A DNA stretch of 64,000 bases. It comes from Ferdinandcohnia sp036965045. Its GTDB lineage: Bacteria > Bacillota > Bacilli > Bacillales > Bacillaceae_L. A model generated the notes under the pieces. It was not told the origin of the DNA. It was given only the letters and a program-made list of their open reading frames with translations, and did not search any database. The first letter of the stretch is position 1; each line of letters begins with the position of its first letter. Location of the stretch: assembly GCF_036965045.1 (NCBI RefSeq), contig NZ_JBALOV010000007.1, positions 62,001 to 126,000 on the forward strand. The letters are read 5' to 3'. The position numbers and the translations under genes were made by a program. This document shows positions 52,190-62,026 of the stretch, piece by piece.

Positions 52190-54832
52190 ATGGAGGGAAA
52201 TGAAAAGAATTTATCAACAAAGTATGACCCGCAAACGATTGAAGCGGGCCGCTATCAATATTGGTTGGATGGCAAATTTTTTGAAGCAAAAGACGATGCT
52301 GAGAAAAAACCATATACCATTGTGATTCCACCACCAAACGTAACAGGAAAGCTGCACCTAGGGCATGCGTGGGATACAACCTTACAGGATATCCTAACTC
52401 GCATCAAACGAATGCAGGGCCATGACGTTCTTTGGCTGCCGGGCATGGACCATGCAGGAATCGCGACCCAAGCAAAAGTTGAGGCGAAGCTTCGTGAAGA
52501 AGGGAAAACTCGCTATGACTTAGGACGTGAAAAATTTGTAGAGGAAACCTGGAAGTGGAAGGAAGAGTATGCGAGTCATATTCGTGAGCAATGGTCTAAG
52601 CTTGGTCTTGGATTAGATTATTCAAGAGAACGATTCACACTTGATGAAGGACTTTCAAAAGCAGTACGTGAAGTGTTCGTTACTCTCTATAAAAAAGGAC
52701 TTATTTATCGCGGTGAATACATTATCAACTGGGACCCTGCGACAAAAACAGCCCTGTCTGATATCGAGGTAATCTATAAAGATGTGCAGGGTGCATTTTA
52801 CCATATGCGCTATCCATTAGCAGATGGCAGCGGAACGATTGAAATTGCAACCACTCGTCCGGAAACAATGCTTGGTGATACCGCCATTGCCGTTCACCCG
52901 AAGGATGAACGCTTCAAACATCTAATTGGTAAAACAGTCATTCTTCCAATTGTAGGAAGAGAAATTCCGATTGTTGGGGATGAATATGTTGATATGGAAT
53001 TTGGTTCAGGTGCAGTTAAAATCACACCTGCTCATGACCCAAATGACTTTGAGGTAGGCAATCGCCACAATCTTGAACGTGTTCTTGTGATGAATGAGGA
53101 TGGAACAATGAATGCCAATGCAGGTAAATACCAAGGGTTGGACCGATTTGAATGCAGAAAACAAATTGTGAAGGATCTTCAAGCAGAAGGCGTTCTTTTC
53201 AAAATTGAAGACCACCTTCATTCGGTAGGCCACAGTGAGCGAAGTGGAGCAGTTGTTGAACCATATCTATCAACCCAATGGTTCGTAAAAATGCAGCCGT
53301 TAGCGGATGAAGCGATTAAGCTTCAAACACAGGAAGAAAAGGTACATTTCGTTCCAGACCGTTTTGAAAAAACATATCTGCATTGGATGGAAAACATTCG
53401 TGATTGGTGTATTTCTCGTCAATTATGGTGGGGTCATAGAATCCCAGCCTGGTACCATAAAGATACAGGTGAGGTTTATGTAGATCATGAGCCACCAACT
53501 GACATCGAAAACTGGGAGCAGGACAATGATGTATTAGATACATGGTTTAGTTCTGCCTTATGGCCATTCTCTACAATGGGCTGGCCTGACAAGGAAGCAG
53601 CGGATTTTAAACGCTACTATCCAACAGATGCCCTTGTGACAGGCTATGATATCATCTTCTTCTGGGTATCCAGAATGATTTTCCAAGGACTCGAATTTAC
53701 CGGAAAACGTCCATTTAAAGATGTTCTCATTCACGGTCTAGTACGTGACGCAGAAGGTCGTAAAATGAGTAAGTCACTTGGAAATGGTGTCGACCCAATG
53801 GATGTCATCGCCCAATACGGTGCTGATTCATTACGATACTTCTTATCCACTGGAAGTTCACCAGGTCAAGACCTACGCTTTAGTATGGAAAAGGTTGAAG
53901 CGACTTGGAACTTTGCGAATAAGATTTGGAATGCTTCACGTTTTGCCCTAATGAACATGGGCGATTTAAAGTTTGAGGATATCGACTTTAGCGGTGAAAA
54001 ATCAGTTGCCGATAAGTGGATCCTAACTCGCTTAAATGAAACCATTGAATCCGTAACGAAGCTTGCGGATAAATATGAATTTGGTGAAGTAGGCAGGGTG
54101 TTATATAACTTCATTTGGGATGACTTCTGTGACTGGTATATTGAAATGGCGAAGCTTCCTTTATACGGTGAAGACGAGCAAGCAAAGAAAACTACGAGAT
54201 CGATTCTTGCCTATGTTTTAGACAACACAATGAGATTATTACATCCATTTATGCCGTTCATTACCGAGGAAATATGGCAAAACTTGCCACATAATGGTGA
54301 ATCTATTACCATTGCAAAATGGCCGGAAGTTAATCCGGAACTATCAGACGATCAAGCAGCCGGGGAAATGCGACTATTGGTTGATATTATTCGCTCTGTT
54401 CGTAATATCCGTGCAGAGGTAAATACACCAATGAGCAAACAAATCAAGCTTTATATAAAAGCAAAGGATGCAACGATTCTGCCACAATTAGAAAAGAATC
54501 GCTCTTATCTTGAACGATTCTGTAACCCAAGTGAGCTCGCGATTGCAACCGACATTACTTCACCTGAAAAGGCAATGACTTCAGTTGTAACAGGTGCAGA
54601 ATTATTCCTTCCGCTTGAAGGGCTGATCAACATCGATGAAGAAATCAAGCGTCTGGAAAAAGAACTAGAAAAGCTTGATAAAGAGGTTGAACGCGTTCAG
54701 AAGAAACTTGGTAACGAAGGTTTCGTGAAGAAAGCACCTCAAAAAGTCATTGATGAAGAACGAGCAAAAGAAAAAGACTATCTCGAAAAACGCGAAACAG
54801 TTCGCGAGCGCATTGCAGAACTAAGAGGCTAA
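52190..54832 (+). CDS. valS: Valyl-tRNA synthetase
   Basis: 880 residues, class Ia. The HIGH motif lies in PPPNVTGKLHLGHAWD and KMSKS in GRKMSKSLGNGVDPMD. A CP1 editing domain spans about 195-340, and a C-terminal coiled coil (EEIKRLEKELEKLDKEVERV, in part) is typical of ValRS. It charges tRNA-Val. AAGGAGG precedes the ATG. It is regulated by the valine T-box upstream. Confidence 0.97.
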   Translation: MEGNEKNLSTKYDPQTIEAGRYQYWLDGKFFEAKDDAEKKPYTIVIPPPNVTGKLHLGHAWDTTLQDILTRIKRMQGHDVLWLPGMDHAGIATQAKVEAKLREEGKTRYDLGREKFVEETWKWKEEYASHIREQWSKLGLGLDYSRERFTLDEGLSKAVREVFVTLYKKGLIYRGEYIINWDPATKTALSDIEVIYKDVQGAFYHMRYPLADGSGTIEIATTRPETMLGDTAIAVHPKDERFKHLIGKTVILPIVGREIPIVGDEYVDMEFGSGAVKITPAHDPNDFEVGNRHNLERVLVMNEDGTMNANAGKYQGLDRFECRKQIVKDLQAEGVLFKIEDHLHSVGHSERSGAVVEPYLSTQWFVKMQPLADEAIKLQTQEEKVHFVPDRFEKTYLHWMENIRDWCISRQLWWGHRIPAWYHKDTGEVYVDHEPPTDIENWEQDNDVLDTWFSSALWPFSTMGWPDKEAADFKRYYPTDALVTGYDIIFFWVSRMIFQGLEFTGKRPFKDVLIHGLVRDAEGRKMSKSLGNGVDPMDVIAQYGADSLRYFLSTGSSPGQDLRFSMEKVEATWNFANKIWNASRFALMNMGDLKFEDIDFSGEKSVADKWILTRLNETIESVTKLADKYEFGEVGRVLYNFIWDDFCDWYIEMAKLPLYGEDEQAKKTTRSILAYVLDNTMRLLHPFMPFITEEIWQNLPHNGESITIAKWPEVNPELSDDQAAGEMRLLVDIIRSVRNIRAEVNTPMSKQIKLYIKAKDATILPQLEKNRSYLERFCNPSELAIATDITSPEKAMTSVVTGAELFLPLEGLINIDEEIKRLEKELEKLDKEVERVQKKLGNEGFVKKAPQKVIDEERAKEKDYLEKRETVRERIAELRG

Positions 54833-54838
54833 ATGAAT

Positions 54839-54870
54839 AAAAGGCGAATCTATTATAGATTCGTCTTTCC
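54839..54870 (+). terminator. Weak hairpin between valS and folC
   Basis: AAAGGCGAATCT and AGATTCGTCTTT arms with few following T; likely partial readthrough into folC. Confidence 0.55.
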
Positions 54871-54900
54871 TTCATTATAAAAACTGTGGAGGAAACTCAT

Positions 54901-56208
54901 ATGATATATACATACGATGAAGCTTTGTCATGGATTCATGGGAGATTAAGACTAGGCATGAAGCCGGGATTAGCCCGAATGGAATGGATGATGGAACGAC
55001 TTAATCATCCGGAGAAAAAAATAAAGACAATTCATGTTGCTGGAACTAATGGGAAAGGCTCAACTGTCAGCTACCTTCGTAATATTTTACAAGAAGCAGG
55101 TTATAAGGTTGGAACCTTCACCTCTCCTTATATTGAGTCTTTTAATGAGCGAATTAGTGTAAACGGAAAGCCCATCTTAGATGATGAAATTGTCTCTCTT
55201 TTACAAGTGATTAAACCATTAGCGGAAGAACTGGAGGAAACCGAACTTGGTGGTCCTACTGAGTTTGAAGTCATTACCGCGATGGCCCTTTATTATTTTG
55301 GGGAAACTTCTGCTATTGACTTTGTAATTATGGAAGTGGGGCTAGGAGGAAGACTTGATTCTACAAATGTCATTACTCCGCTTGTATCCATCATTACGAG
55401 CATTGGCTTTGATCACATGAATATTCTTGGGGACACAATCGAAGAAATTGCGGGTGAAAAAGCTGGTATCATCAAACGGAACGTTCCCGTAATATCAGGA
55501 GCTCAGCAGCGGGAAGCAATTGAAGTGATAAGTGCTAAGGCAAAAGAAGAAGAGAGTCCATTTTATCAATTAGACCAAGACTTCTTTATCCTGGGCCATC
55601 AATCAGATGATGGAGAAAGCTTTACAGTAAAGACTCAAAATAAAAACTTTCAAAATCTACACATCTTAATGAAGGGTGCGCATCAGGTTAGAAACGCAAG
55701 CTTAGCAGTGATGGCCGTTCACTTATTACAACATAATGGTGTTGCACAAATCGGTGACAATGAACTTGTAGCAGGTTTGGCGAAAACAAAATGGATTGGA
55801 CGATTTGAAGAGATTTCGAAGGAACCACTTGTTATTTTAGACGGAGCGCATAATCCAGAAGGTATTAACAGTCTTGTTGAAACGATAGGGACTCATTTAA
55901 AAGGAAAAGATATCCACATTATTTTTAGTGCGTTAGGCGACAAAAAATTAGACACGATGATTGGACAACTTGAAAAGGTTGGTCAAACCTTGACTTTTAC
56001 TACCTTTGACTACCCAAGAGCGGCAAGCACCAAGGAACTATATGAAAATTCTTCTGCCGGTGAATCCATTAGAACGATTGATAAGTGGCAAGAGGCAGTT
56101 GAAGCGGGATTAATGCGAGCATCATCGGAAGAAAATGCAGCTCTAATTATAACGGGTTCTCTTTATTTTATATCTGAGGTTAGGAAGTTTTTATTATCGA
56201 TCCACTAA
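54901..56208 (+). CDS. folC: Folylpolyglutamate synthase / dihydrofolate synthase
   Basis: 435 residues from ATG 54901 (MIYTYDEALSWIHG) after GTGGAGGAAA; an in-frame ATG five codons upstream lacks a site. P-loop HVAGTNGKGSTVSYL, the folate loop FTSPYIESFNERISV, the metal/ATP segment EVGLGGRLDSTN, and the C-terminal ligase domain start LDGAHNPEG are intact. It adds glutamates to folates. It follows valS as in B. subtilis. Confidence 0.96.
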   Translation: MIYTYDEALSWIHGRLRLGMKPGLARMEWMMERLNHPEKKIKTIHVAGTNGKGSTVSYLRNILQEAGYKVGTFTSPYIESFNERISVNGKPILDDEIVSLLQVIKPLAEELEETELGGPTEFEVITAMALYYFGETSAIDFVIMEVGLGGRLDSTNVITPLVSIITSIGFDHMNILGDTIEEIAGEKAGIIKRNVPVISGAQQREAIEVISAKAKEEESPFYQLDQDFFILGHQSDDGESFTVKTQNKNFQNLHILMKGAHQVRNASLAVMAVHLLQHNGVAQIGDNELVAGLAKTKWIGRFEEISKEPLVILDGAHNPEGINSLVETIGTHLKGKDIHIIFSALGDKKLDTMIGQLEKVGQTLTFTTFDYPRAASTKELYENSSAGESIRTIDKWQEAVEAGLMRASSEENAALIITGSLYFISEVRKFLLSIH

Positions 56209-56222
56209 ATATGAAAACATAA

Positions 56223-56246
56223 GGGGCAAATAGCCCCGTTTTTTTA
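56223..56246 (+). terminator. folC terminator
   Basis: GGGGC-AAATA-GCCCC followed by GTTTTTTT. The remaining 220 nt to the next gene are AT-rich with no gene seen. Confidence 0.88.
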
Positions 56247-56470
56247 TGCGTAAATGCAAGTGACAAACTGTAACAAAATATTTTAATTTATTACAAATAA
56301 CTCGTTAACCTCTTTAGTATTTTCCTATTTTCATATAAAATGAAATGTGATGGTATAGGTATATTTTACTATCTGATTTTGAGTACATATAAGATGTTTT
56401 ATAAAATCATGTAATTGAATCTGGGGACAATATCAACTAAAGTCACATAAAGAGTTAAAGGGGGACAACC

Positions 56471-57493
56471 ATGCAGAAGTTATCTACAGTTAAAATTTTC
56501 AGCTTGCTCATACTCTGTGTTTTACTCCTGTCTCTTTTTTCGACTATTGGAACGAAAACGTACCATGCATTTTTTGCTGATGATTCATTCAAGGAAAAAC
56601 CAGGTAATGAACCGTCAGAGGAAATTGAGAATAACACTGATCAAATTGACAAAACGGATGATAACCATGTCGTATCTCAATCGGCCATTCATGATTTAAA
56701 GGATGAAAGTGAAATCGTACAATGGGTGAAAGAGTTTGGTGTTGTACCAATACCTGCAAACAAATCTTTCTCTTTGCTTTCCTTTTTGTCGGAAAGCGGT
56801 ACATCTACTAACTATTCAAATGAGGCATTAAGTATAATTGCAACAGGTATTTATTCGACGATTTTATCTTCAAATTTTGAAATTGTAGAAAGACATATTA
56901 GCAATCAGTTGCCTTATTATGCTGCTTTCGGTTATGAAGCCATGATTGAAAAAGATAGAAAGGATTTGATTATTTACAATGCAAATCCTCACGCGTTTCA
57001 ACTTATGTTTTCATTTGTGAATCATGAGTTTATTGTGCAGCTTATTGGCCCGGAGAGTCCACAATCGATACATATAGTTATTGAGGAAAAAGAATCGTTT
57101 GAACCTAAGATTATTAAACAGTATGACAGCACGTTATCGAAAGGGGCAAAGGTTGTTAGACAAAAAGGAGTTCCCGGGGAAATTGGTACAATCTATCGCA
57201 TCATAAGAGAGACTGGTGTAGTAGACGAAAAAGTGAAGGTAGCTGAGGATTTTTATCCACCTATCCACAAAATTGAAGCCCATAGTATTTTAGTTCCGGA
57301 ACCCCCTCAAAACGTGAATGATACGGAACCAGAAGGTAATATTGCAAATCCAGATTATAAAACTCCTGGGACAAATAATGGAAAGGGAGAAGAAAATAAT
57401 CAGGAATCTGGAAATGAATCTAATAAAGACAACGAAAAGGAAAATACCGATTTATGGGAAGATCCTGATCCATTGCATTTACAAAAATCCTAG
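56471..57493 (+). CDS. VanW-family protein with G5 domain, membrane-anchored
   Basis: 340 residues. One N-terminal hydrophobic segment (residues 8-28) acts as signal anchor. After an acidic linker, about 85-195 shows VanW-type sequence: STNYSNEALSIIATGIYSTI, FEIVERHISNQLPYYAAFGY and ANPHAFQLMFSFVN. Residues around 215-275 match a G5 domain (GAKVVRQKGVPGEIGTIYRI, in part). The C-terminal 60 residues are low-complexity and hydrophilic. VanW/G5 proteins are cell-wall associated with unclear chemistry. It lies 14 nt upstream of pilB, apparently the first gene of the pilus operon, and may help the pilus cross the wall; that role is inference. Confidence 0.78.
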   Translation: MQKLSTVKIFSLLILCVLLLSLFSTIGTKTYHAFFADDSFKEKPGNEPSEEIENNTDQIDKTDDNHVVSQSAIHDLKDESEIVQWVKEFGVVPIPANKSFSLLSFLSESGTSTNYSNEALSIIATGIYSTILSSNFEIVERHISNQLPYYAAFGYEAMIEKDRKDLIIYNANPHAFQLMFSFVNHEFIVQLIGPESPQSIHIVIEEKESFEPKIIKQYDSTLSKGAKVVRQKGVPGEIGTIYRIIRETGVVDEKVKVAEDFYPPIHKIEAHSILVPEPPQNVNDTEPEGNIANPDYKTPGTNNGKGEENNQESGNESNKDNEKENTDLWEDPDPLHLQKS

Positions 57494-57507
57494 GGAGGGG
57501 ACATTCC

Positions 57508-59163
57508 ATGCGAAGAGCACGCAAACGATTAGGAGATTTGCTTATAGATGCAGGTCTACTAACAGAGCAACAATTAAAACAAGCTCTTGAAGATCAAACT
57601 GAAACGCAAAAACTTGGGGATATCCTTCTTCAAAAAGGGTTTATCTCAGAGCAACAATTAATTGAAGTTCTTGAGTTTCAATTAGGTATACCACATGTTA
57701 GTCTGTTTCGATACCCAATCGATACATCGTTAATGACATTGATACCTAAAGAAATGGCAAGAAGGCACCTTTTAATAGCCCTTCGGAAAGAAGGAGACAA
57801 GCTATTTGTCGCAATGGCGGACCCTATGGATTATTATGCGATAGAGGATTTACGGTTAACGACTGGATTTTATATTGAACCAGTCATAGCTTCTAAGGAT
57901 GAGATCTTACGGGCAATTAATAAATTTTATGATCTAGATGAAGGGGTAAAGGAGCTATTTGCTGAAGCTCCTGCAGAAATTGAAGAAGAGAAAATCACCA
58001 ACGAAGATTCACCGGTTGTAAAATTAGTTAACCAAATCTTGCAAAATGCTGTTCAACAGCGAGCAAGTGATATTCATGTAGACCCACATGAAACAAAGGT
58101 ATTACTTCGTTATCGAGTAGATGGAGTACTCCGTACGGAACGGTCACTACCAAAAAGTATGCAAGGCGTCCTTACAGCACGCATTAAGATTATGGCAAAC
58201 CTAGATATTACCGAAAGCCGTATCCCACAGGATGGTCGAATAAAAATAAATCTTGAAGCACATCATATTGATTTACGTGTTTCCACCTTGCCAACAGTAT
58301 ACGGTGAAAAAATTGTTATGAGGGTTCTAGATTTAAGCAGTTCTTTAAATAATCTTACACAATTAGGATTTAATAATGTCAACCTTAAAAGATTTAAAAA
58401 ACTGATACATAATCCGACAGGAATTGTATTAATCACAGGTCCTACAGGATCAGGAAAATCTTCAACACTTTATGCAGCATTAAACCAACTGAATTCTGAA
58501 GATGTTAACATCATAACGATTGAAGATCCTGTTGAATACCAATTAGAAGGAATCAACCAAATTCAAGTAAATACAAATGTCGGAATGACATTTGCCAAAG
58601 GACTCCGTGCCATTTTACGACAGGACCCTAATATCATTATGGTCGGAGAAATTCGTGACCAAGAAACAGCGGATGTAGCTGTTAGAGCTTCATTAACAGG
58701 CCATTTAGTGTTAAGCACTCTTCATACGAACGATTCACTTGGAACGATTACACGCTTAATTGATATGGGAGTGGAACCCTTCCTTGTTGCTTCGTCGCTT
58801 TCAGGTGTCGTCGCACAGCGATTGGTTCGTCGTGTCTGTCGAGATTGTGGTCAACAACAGGAACCAACTGTACGTGAACTAGAGATTTTCGCAAAACGTG
58901 GAATCGCAATTGAAAAGGTAAATCGAGGAAAAGGCTGTGGAACCTGTAATATGACAGGATATAAAGGCAGGGTAGCCATTCATGAATTATTGGTGATCAA
59001 TGATGACATGAAAAGGGCAATCATGAACCGTGAATCTTACATAACGCTTCGTGAGTTAGCTATCAAAAACGGAACTATCTTTTTGATTGATGATGGTCTA
59101 TTAAAGGTAAAACAAGGATTAACAACGACAGAGGAAATCTTAAGAGTGACAACTGCTGAATAG
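57508..59163 (+). CDS. pilB: Type IV pilus assembly ATPase PilB (MshEN domain)
   Basis: 551 residues from ATG 57508, which sits 9 nt after GGGAGGGG. The N-terminal MshEN region has two tandem motifs, RLGDLLIDAGLLTEQQLKQA (from residue 7) and LGDILLQKGFISEQQLIEVL (from residue 36), each ending LxxQ. The GspE ATPase core has Walker A GPTGSGKSSTLYA, the Asp box TIEDPVEYQLEGINQIQVN, Walker B AILRQDPNIIMVGEIRD, the His box LVLSTLHTNDS, and a zinc pair CRDCG...GCGTC. It powers pilus extension from the cytoplasmic membrane face. Confidence 0.95.
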   Translation: MRRARKRLGDLLIDAGLLTEQQLKQALEDQTETQKLGDILLQKGFISEQQLIEVLEFQLGIPHVSLFRYPIDTSLMTLIPKEMARRHLLIALRKEGDKLFVAMADPMDYYAIEDLRLTTGFYIEPVIASKDEILRAINKFYDLDEGVKELFAEAPAEIEEEKITNEDSPVVKLVNQILQNAVQQRASDIHVDPHETKVLLRYRVDGVLRTERSLPKSMQGVLTARIKIMANLDITESRIPQDGRIKINLEAHHIDLRVSTLPTVYGEKIVMRVLDLSSSLNNLTQLGFNNVNLKRFKKLIHNPTGIVLITGPTGSGKSSTLYAALNQLNSEDVNIITIEDPVEYQLEGINQIQVNTNVGMTFAKGLRAILRQDPNIIMVGEIRDQETADVAVRASLTGHLVLSTLHTNDSLGTITRLIDMGVEPFLVASSLSGVVAQRLVRRVCRDCGQQQEPTVRELEIFAKRGIAIEKVNRGKGCGTCNMTGYKGRVAIHELLVINDDMKRAIMNRESYITLRELAIKNGTIFLIDDGLLKVKQGLTTTEEILRVTTAE

Positions 59164-59174
59164 GTGGGAAGTAA

Positions 59175-60221
59175 ATGAAGGATAAAATAAATCGAATATT
59201 ACATTCAGCACATGAACATAAAGCTTCTGATATTCATATTACAGCTGGTGTTCCACCCATTTTTCGGATTAATGGCGAGTTAAAAAGGTACGGAAAAGAT
59301 AGTTTAAAACCTCCAGTAATTGAGGAAATGGCTAAAGCAATTGTACCAGAGGAAATGTGGGTTCGTTTTAAACAAAAAGGAGAACTTGATTTCTCATATG
59401 GTATCTCGGGTATTTCACGATTTCGTGTCAATATCTACATGCAGCGCGGATGTCCAGCCATCGCGTTTCGTGTCATACCTACTTCTATCCCGACAATTGA
59501 AGATCTGGCATTACCACAGGTGTTAAAAAAGATCAGTCAAAAGCCACAAGGTTTAGTACTTGTTACAGGTCCGACTGGCAGCGGGAAGTCTACAACCCTT
59601 GCAGCGATGATTCAGTACATTAATCAAACAATGAGCAAGCATGTGGTGACATTAGAGGATCCAATCGAATACCTCCATAAGCATGGAATGAGTATTATTG
59701 AGCAACGAGAGGTTGGAAGTGATACTCATAACTTTGCAAACGGCCTTAGAGCTGCATTACGGCAGGATCCTGATGTAATCCTTGTTGGTGAGATGCGTGA
59801 CTTAGAAACGACGCAAACAGCCATCACAGCAGCAGAAACCGGTCACCTTGTATTAGGAACGTTACATACAGTAAATGCCCCTTCTACGATTGATCGGATT
59901 ATTGATATGTTTCCATATTCGCAGCAACCACAAATAAGGATTCAGCTTGCAAATGTATTAGTAAGTGTTATATCACAAAGGTTATTCCCAACAATTGATA
60001 AAAAAGGCCGTAAGGCGGCTACCGAAATATTACTTAATAATTCTGCAGTTGCAAATTTAATTCGAAATGAAAAAAATCATCAAATCAAAAATGTGATGCA
60101 AACAAGCCGTGCAGAAGGCATGCACACCTTGGAAACAGACCTTTCAGATTTAGTCCGTGCTGGAGTGATTTCAAAAGATATTGCTCAACCCTATTTACAG
60201 GAGTTAAATACAAATGCCTAG
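59175..60221 (+). CDS. pilT: Type IV pilus retraction ATPase PilT
   Basis: 348 residues. An N-terminal PAS-like lobe (KASDIHITAGVPPIFRINGEL, in part) is followed by an ATPase core with GPTGSGKSTTLAAM, VTLEDPIEYLHKH, LRQDPDVILVGEMRD and HLVLGTLHT. The PilT hallmark order and size are intact, distinguishing it from PilB. It depolymerises pili, giving retraction. It follows pilB by 11 nt and overlaps pilC by 8 nt. B. subtilis competence pili have no PilT counterpart. Confidence 0.95.
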   Translation: MKDKINRILHSAHEHKASDIHITAGVPPIFRINGELKRYGKDSLKPPVIEEMAKAIVPEEMWVRFKQKGELDFSYGISGISRFRVNIYMQRGCPAIAFRVIPTSIPTIEDLALPQVLKKISQKPQGLVLVTGPTGSGKSTTLAAMIQYINQTMSKHVVTLEDPIEYLHKHGMSIIEQREVGSDTHNFANGLRAALRQDPDVILVGEMRDLETTQTAITAAETGHLVLGTLHTVNAPSTIDRIIDMFPYSQQPQIRIQLANVLVSVISQRLFPTIDKKGRKAATEILLNNSAVANLIRNEKNHQIKNVMQTSRAEGMHTLETDLSDLVRAGVISKDIAQPYLQELNTNA

Positions 60222-61419
60222 ATTTAAATATGAAGGTAGAGATAAATTCGGTAAGAAATCCGGCACCATTTCAGGAACTTCAAAGAAGGACGCGGTTGTA
60301 TCTCTTCGTGATAAAGGAATTCGCGTCATTACGATTAATGAAGTACCGGAAACTTTTTTAACAAAAGATATTGCGATTGGGAATCCTGTTAAACTTAGAG
60401 ACTTTGTTATTTTTTTAAGACAGTTTTCAACTCTTATTAAAGCAGGCGTAACCATTGTTGATTCGATGCATATTTTGGCAAACCAAACAAGTAGTAAACC
60501 CCTTCAGAAAGCACTTGTAGAGGTAGAGGTGGATTTAAGGGAGGGGATTCCCTTATCTGCAGCAACAGCCAAGCATAAACGGATTTTTACAACCCTATTT
60601 ACGAATATGGTTCGCGTGGGAGAAGTGGGCGGAAATCTTGATGATACATTAGAAAACCTGGCTGCTTATTATGAAAAGCAAAATAAAACAAGACAGAAGG
60701 TAAAGTCAGCGATGGCTTACCCAGCTGTTGTTGGAATAGTTGCTATTGTGGTAGTGATCTTTTTATTAGTTTCAGTTGTTCCGACGTTTGTAGATATGTT
60801 TGCCGATTTTGGCGCCGAATTACCAGGTATAACAAAATTCGTTTTAAATGCAAGTGTATTTATGCAAAAGTTTTGGTGGCTGGTCATTCTAGTAGTGCTT
60901 TTTCTTTATCTGTTTTTTATGTTACTTAAGCAAAAACAACAAACAAGATATTATCTGGATTATGCCCAATTAAGAATGCCGATTTTTGGGAAACTCATTC
61001 AAAAGGCTGTTCTTGCACGATTGACTAGAACATTAAGCTCGATGTTGAACAGTTCAGTCCCTATCTTACAAGCGCTAACCGTCGTTGAAACCATTGTTGA
61101 AAATGAAGTGATTGCAGATGTGGTAAAACAATCAAGACATGCTCTTGAACAAGGGAAATCAATGACGGAACCGATGAAAAAGCATTGGGCTTTCCCGCCC
61201 CTTATTACCCATATGATTGCAATTGGAGAAAGCACGGGGTCATTGGATGAAATGCTCGGTAAGGTTGCTAATTTTTATGAGGATGAAGTAGACAATACAA
61301 CAGATCAATTAAAATCATTAATTGAACCACTAATGATTGTTTTTCTAAGTGTAATCGTCGGGACCATAGTCACGTCGATTTTAGTGCCAATGTTTGATAT
61401 TTTTAATCAAATTCAATAA
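60214..61419 (+). CDS. pilC: Type IV pilus inner-membrane platform protein PilC
   Basis: 401 residues, T2SS F/PilC family. Two repeated F domains (LRQFSTLIKAGVTIVDSMHI and LTRTLSSMLNSSVPILQALT as their starts) surround transmembrane segments at about 170-195, 218-240 and 370-395. GEVGGNLDDTLENLA and GESTGSLDEMLGKVA are the paired family motifs. It forms the membrane platform that couples PilB/PilT to pilin. The start codon lies within the last codons of pilT. Confidence 0.95.
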   Translation: MPRFKYEGRDKFGKKSGTISGTSKKDAVVSLRDKGIRVITINEVPETFLTKDIAIGNPVKLRDFVIFLRQFSTLIKAGVTIVDSMHILANQTSSKPLQKALVEVEVDLREGIPLSAATAKHKRIFTTLFTNMVRVGEVGGNLDDTLENLAAYYEKQNKTRQKVKSAMAYPAVVGIVAIVVVIFLLVSVVPTFVDMFADFGAELPGITKFVLNASVFMQKFWWLVILVVLFLYLFFMLLKQKQQTRYYLDYAQLRMPIFGKLIQKAVLARLTRTLSSMLNSSVPILQALTVVETIVENEVIADVVKQSRHALEQGKSMTEPMKKHWAFPPLITHMIAIGESTGSLDEMLGKVANFYEDEVDNTTDQLKSLIEPLMIVFLSVIVGTIVTSILVPMFDIFNQIQ

Positions 61420-61555
61420 AAAGTAAATAAATCCACATATTTGTAAAGAATCCCTTAAACTTTACCGTTTTAAATAAAATTCTAGTGTTTTCAACAGCAT
61501 TTGCTATTATAATAAGTAGTAGAAATGGACTAGTCCATACGAAGGAGAGGAAATC

Positions 61556-61963
61556 ATGCTTAAAAAGAATATAAAGAACCAAAAAGGTCTAACCCTAATT
61601 GAGTTACTAGCTGTCATTGTGATTTTGGGGATTATTGCGGCAATAGCGGTACCGGCGATTGGGAATGTGATTAATAATACTAAAGAAAAAGCTGCTTACG
61701 CTGATGCTCAACAAATAATTGAATCTGCTAGGTTATATATTACTGCTGAAAATCCGGAATTTAACGCTAATAATAAATTGGCACTTGACCAAAGTAGTGA
61801 AAAGTTTAAAGCGTACTATGACAAGGCTGGAAATTTTTCATTAACAGCTACAAGAGACGCAAGCTCTGGTAAATTAACTTTTGCATTTACTTCAATTGAT
61901 GATATTACAATTGCAGAAGGTGACACCTTAACTGAAGCTGAAATTGCTGAAAAATTAGATTAA
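61556..61963 (+). CDS. pilA: Major type IV pilin-like prepilin
   Basis: 135 residues. A short basic leader (MLKKNIKNQKG) is followed by the class III/type IVa prepilin site G|LTLIELLAVIVILGIIAA, with the invariant Glu at +5 and a hydrophobic helix of about 20 residues, then a small hydrophilic head rich in Ala/Thr/Asp without cysteines. Leu rather than Phe at +1 is a variant. GGAGAGG precedes the ATG. A TATAAT at 61508-61513 may give it its own promoter, and a 13-bp hairpin follows, fitting higher expression than its neighbours. Confidence 0.92.
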   Translation: MLKKNIKNQKGLTLIELLAVIVILGIIAAIAVPAIGNVINNTKEKAAYADAQQIIESARLYITAENPEFNANNKLALDQSSEKFKAYYDKAGNFSLTATRDASSGKLTFAFTSIDDITIAEGDTLTEAEIAEKLD

Positions 61964-61971
61964 CATATATT

Positions 61972-62001
61972 TTATATAACCCTCTATTGAGGGTTATATA
62001 A
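61972..62001 (+). repeat. 13-bp hairpin directly after the pilin gene
   Basis: TTATATAACCCTC (61972-61984) pairs perfectly with GAGGGTTATATAA (61989-62001) around TATT, with no T-run after it. Better suited to stabilising the 3' end of pilin mRNA or marking a processing site than to termination. Confidence 0.7.
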
Positions 62002-62026
62002 ATATTTGAATAGGGGCTTATATAAA

